From positions 1 to 37,838 of IMG/VR virus record IMGVR_UViG_3300042317_000397: a stretch of 37,838 nt of DNA; one strand, given 5' to 3'. The notes under the pieces were generated by a model that saw nothing but the letters and a program-made list of their open reading frames with translations, made no database searches and was not told the origin of the DNA. Shown here piece after piece: positions 36,177 through 37,838 of this stretch. The position numbers were made by a program, and so were the translations under genes. The DNA comes from a virus. The number at the start of each line of letters is the position of its first letter. Positions within the stretch are counted from its first letter, which is position 1.

Positions 36177-37270
36177 TAAACCGTGGGGTTTGGTAAACCG
36201 TGCGGCCCAGAGGCTAGACCCACCCTCGGTGGGGGCAGTTCGGCGTTCGGCCTTAATGCCTCAAGCAGTAGCCGCCTCTGCCCATCCCACTTGTCGCTCT
36301 TCTCGCTGTTGCACTGCCTGCACGCACACCTCACGTTGTGCCAGTCATGGTCGCCGCCTTTGCTGATCGGAACGGGATGATGGTCAACAGTCGCAGCCCG
36401 TGGATGATTCCATTGTGAATCGTTTAGGCACTTGCGTCCACATAAATGGCAGCGATAGCCGTCCCTCGCCAGGATGTCTTTGCGTCTGCATTTGGAGTTG
36501 TAGAACCCGCCGTACTTCCTGCACTTCTTGCGGTAATCGCCGATCTCTTTTTTCAAGCGACGACGCTGTTCTGCCTTGGCCTTTCTTCTGCATTCGTCGC
36601 AATTGGTCCGCCCGTGAAGTTTGGCGTCAGGCACTATCTTTCCGCATTTGCAAGACCTCGGCCCACGCCACTTCTTCGTGCACTTGTAACTACAACAACG
36701 CGAGTTCCTGTGGTTGCACTCCTTACCGCAGACATCGCAACTAGGGCGCGGCCTGTACGTTGGATGCCTTCCGTGTTCCAGTGGCTTTCTCCATGAATTG
36801 TCAGTGAACCAGTCAGCTAGAGCCGCCCACGCATCACGCACTCGCCCCTTAAACTGCTGCTCTCCTGCATCTATCGCCGCGAAATAGCACGCCTTGCTGC
36901 AATACCCTTTTTGGTCCCGCCTAGTTAGCTCTTTGCCGCACCTAGAGAACTTGCAGCACCGCTTCTTCTTGGGCTCTCTGGGCAGAACAAAGACGCCCGC
37001 CGCACGCCTTGCATGTGCGGCATCTCTAGCCTTCTTGTGCCTGCTCTTTTTGCAATGCGGGCTGTGGCAGAGAACGCGAAGCCCGATCTCTTGTAGGCCG
37101 ACTGCCGTAAACTCTGATCCGCACTCCTCGCACACCTTCCGGGCCGTTGGCTGCACCCATCGGCCTTCTTTTTTGGCCTTGCATCGCTGCTGCTTGCAGC
37201 AATGGGGGCAGCTTTCACAATCGCTACCCAACAGAGTTACCCAATCGCTTCCGCATTTCTTGCAGGCCAT
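36176..37270 (-). CDS. Multi-zinc-finger HNH endonuclease
   Basis: A 364-residue protein with an HNH nuclease at the C-terminus: CHLCGRKC, then VDHHPVPISKGGDHDWHNVRCACRQCNSEK, where the first His-His and later His/Asn form the catalytic site. The first 250 residues hold many CxxC pairs (CKKCG, CPHCC, CEECG, CGKELTRR, CSKAC, CDVCGK, CSYKCTKKW, CDECRRK), probably four to six zinc modules, which is unusual. GGAGG lies 7 nt before ATG 37270. It could be a homing endonuclease or assist terminase at cos. Confidence 0.82.
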   Translation of the reverse strand: MACKKCGSDWVTLLGSDCESCPHCCKQQRCKAKKEGRWVQPTARKVCEECGSEFTAVGLQEIGLRVLCHSPHCKKSRHKKARDAAHARRAAGVFVLPREPKKKRCCKFSRCGKELTRRDQKGYCSKACYFAAIDAGEQQFKGRVRDAWAALADWFTDNSWRKPLEHGRHPTYRPRPSCDVCGKECNHRNSRCCSYKCTKKWRGPRSCKCGKIVPDAKLHGRTNCDECRRKAKAEQRRRLKKEIGDYRKKCRKYGGFYNSKCRRKDILARDGYRCHLCGRKCLNDSQWNHPRAATVDHHPVPISKGGDHDWHNVRCACRQCNSEKSDKWDGQRRLLLEALRPNAELPPPRVGLASGPHGLPNPTV

Positions 37271-37308
37271 AGCCACACCTCCGTGTGACGTTCAGCCTGC
37301 GTGGGTTG

Positions 37309-37623
37309 TCAAACTTTCTGGTTCTGCTCCTGCCGTGTCTTCCTGCCGTGGCATCTGATGCACAGCGTCCTCAGGTTCTCCATCACGTCTTGCCCGCCCT
37401 GTGCCTTGGGCGTGATGTGATCGACGTGGGCTTCACGCTTATCCGCACACACACGCCCACAGTCTTGGCAGGCCCATGCGTCACGCACGAGAACGCGCTG
37501 ACGCAGGGCATACCACGCTCGTGTGCAGTAGCCTCGAGCCGCTGCGTTGGGCCTGGCTGAGTCGTCACGCCTGGGCTGTGTCCTCAGCCTGGGCGGCCTG
37601 TGGCTTGGTATCCGTGCTGGCAT
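37309..37623 (-). CDS. HNH endonuclease next to terminase genes
   Basis: A 104-residue HNH nuclease: CQDCG (52-56), AHVDHITPKAQGG with Asp68 and His69, the Asn83 in MENLRTLC, and CIRCH (88-92). Small HNH proteins of this form lie next to terminase genes in many long-tailed phages and are needed for cos cleavage with the terminase. The basic N-terminus is Arg/Pro-rich and could bind DNA. Confidence 0.88.
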   Translation of the reverse strand: MPARIPSHRPPRLRTQPRRDDSARPNAAARGYCTRAWYALRQRVLVRDAWACQDCGRVCADKREAHVDHITPKAQGGQDVMENLRTLCIRCHGRKTRQEQNQKV

Positions 37624-37685
37624 GCGTTCAGCCTATGCCTAGCGTCCAGTTGGCTTGCAGCCGTATGTCGCCGCAATAGCGCAGG

Positions 37686-37811
37686 TCAACTCTTAGCCAG
37701 TCGGAACTCTGGGCAGCCGCACCGTGGGCATGGGCCGTTGGAATCCTTCCGGTCGTTGCATCGATTGCAGCGGGCGACGGGCGGCATGAAGGGGAGTTGT
37801 TGCTGTCCCAT
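37686..37811 (-). CDS. 41-residue zinc-ribbon protein
   Basis: A short frame with AAGGGAG upstream of the ATG, starting MGQQQLPFMPPVARCNRC and ending CPEFRLAKS. CNRC and CPRCGC supply a single zinc ribbon. It precedes the HNH and terminase genes. It may be a transcription or packaging accessory; no family known. The stretch from 37624 to 37685 has no gene. Confidence 0.6.
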   Translation of the reverse strand: MGQQQLPFMPPVARCNRCNDRKDSNGPCPRCGCPEFRLAKS

Positions 37812-37838
37812 CCGACTCTCCCTTCGCTCAAGAGCGCA

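Noticed and set aside
37661-37689. Promoter for the packaging genes (TTGACC at 37684-37689)
   Set aside because: The -35 is good, but no acceptable -10 follows at 16-18 bp (only CATACG or ATACGG).
37628-37831. 67-residue frame at the right end
   Set aside because: A different frame (the 41-residue zinc ribbon) has the ribosome-binding site and Cys motifs.

Overview
This window looks like a complete or nearly complete genome of a temperate, tailed dsDNA phage (or prophage) with a high G+C content, roughly 60-65% by eye. It has an HK97-type head and a long tail with a 730-residue tape measure, so a siphovirus-like particle is most likely. Every gene except one tyrosine recombinase lies on the minus strand, and most neighbours overlap by 4 bp (ATGA, GTGA or TAATG), which points to long translationally coupled operons. 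No host gene is visible. The host is a high-G+C bacterium that reads sigma70-like promoters (TTGACC/TAGTAT). Cys-rich small proteins and a papain-like peptidase faintly suggest Planctomycetota, but that is only a guess.

Read along the minus strand from the right end, the layout is as follows. (1) 37811-35658: a small zinc ribbon, two HNH nucleases, and the P27-type small terminase. (2) 35719-29059: large terminase, portal, prohead protease, a 56-residue zinc ribbon, major capsid protein, a strong terminator, a glycosyltransferase, and head-tail connectors. (3) 29062-19575: tail completion proteins, tube, two tail-assembly chaperones, tape measure, distal tail proteins, a Cys-rich protein, and a first cassette of a small BppU-like protein plus a collagen-like fibre ending in a LamG-like domain. 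(4) 19536-17433: a metallophosphoesterase, an Nmad1/DUF1599-like protein and small unknowns. (5) 17322-16432 (plus strand): a tyrosine integrase. (6) 16300-15650: the regulatory region, with a candidate attP palindrome, an excisionase-like HTH gene, and three leftward promoters of identical design, each overlaid by a CTACC-N6-GGTAG operator. (7) 15325-9296: early DNA metabolism, comprising RecT, a second tyrosine recombinase, a PD-(D/E)XK protein, a replication protein with a lambda-like origin inside its own gene, a DnaN-type sliding clamp, and RusA. (8) 9299-7945: a SAM methyltransferase and a second glycosyltransferase. (9) 7970-4536: small membrane and secreted proteins around a papain-like cysteine peptidase, which I read as a possible lysis cassette because no murein hydrolase is recognisable. 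(10) 4526-20: a second BppU-like plus collagen-like fibre cassette, a fibre assembly protein, a C5-cytosine methyltransferase and a small terminal gene.

The genes suggest this life cycle: one of the two tyrosine recombinases integrates the genome. An operator-controlled leftward early operon makes RecT, the replication initiator and a phage clamp that would recruit the host replicase. A single late transcript then builds the particle. Two alternative fibre cassettes, two glycosyltransferases and a DNA methyltransferase deal with host recognition, surface modification and restriction.

The most unusual points are the repeated promoter-operator module, the origin inside the replication gene, the phage clamp, the protease-centred lysis candidate, and the duplicated fibre cassette. 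No tRNA, rRNA, CRISPR array or insertion sequence was seen, and no stretch above 300 bases lacks a gene.
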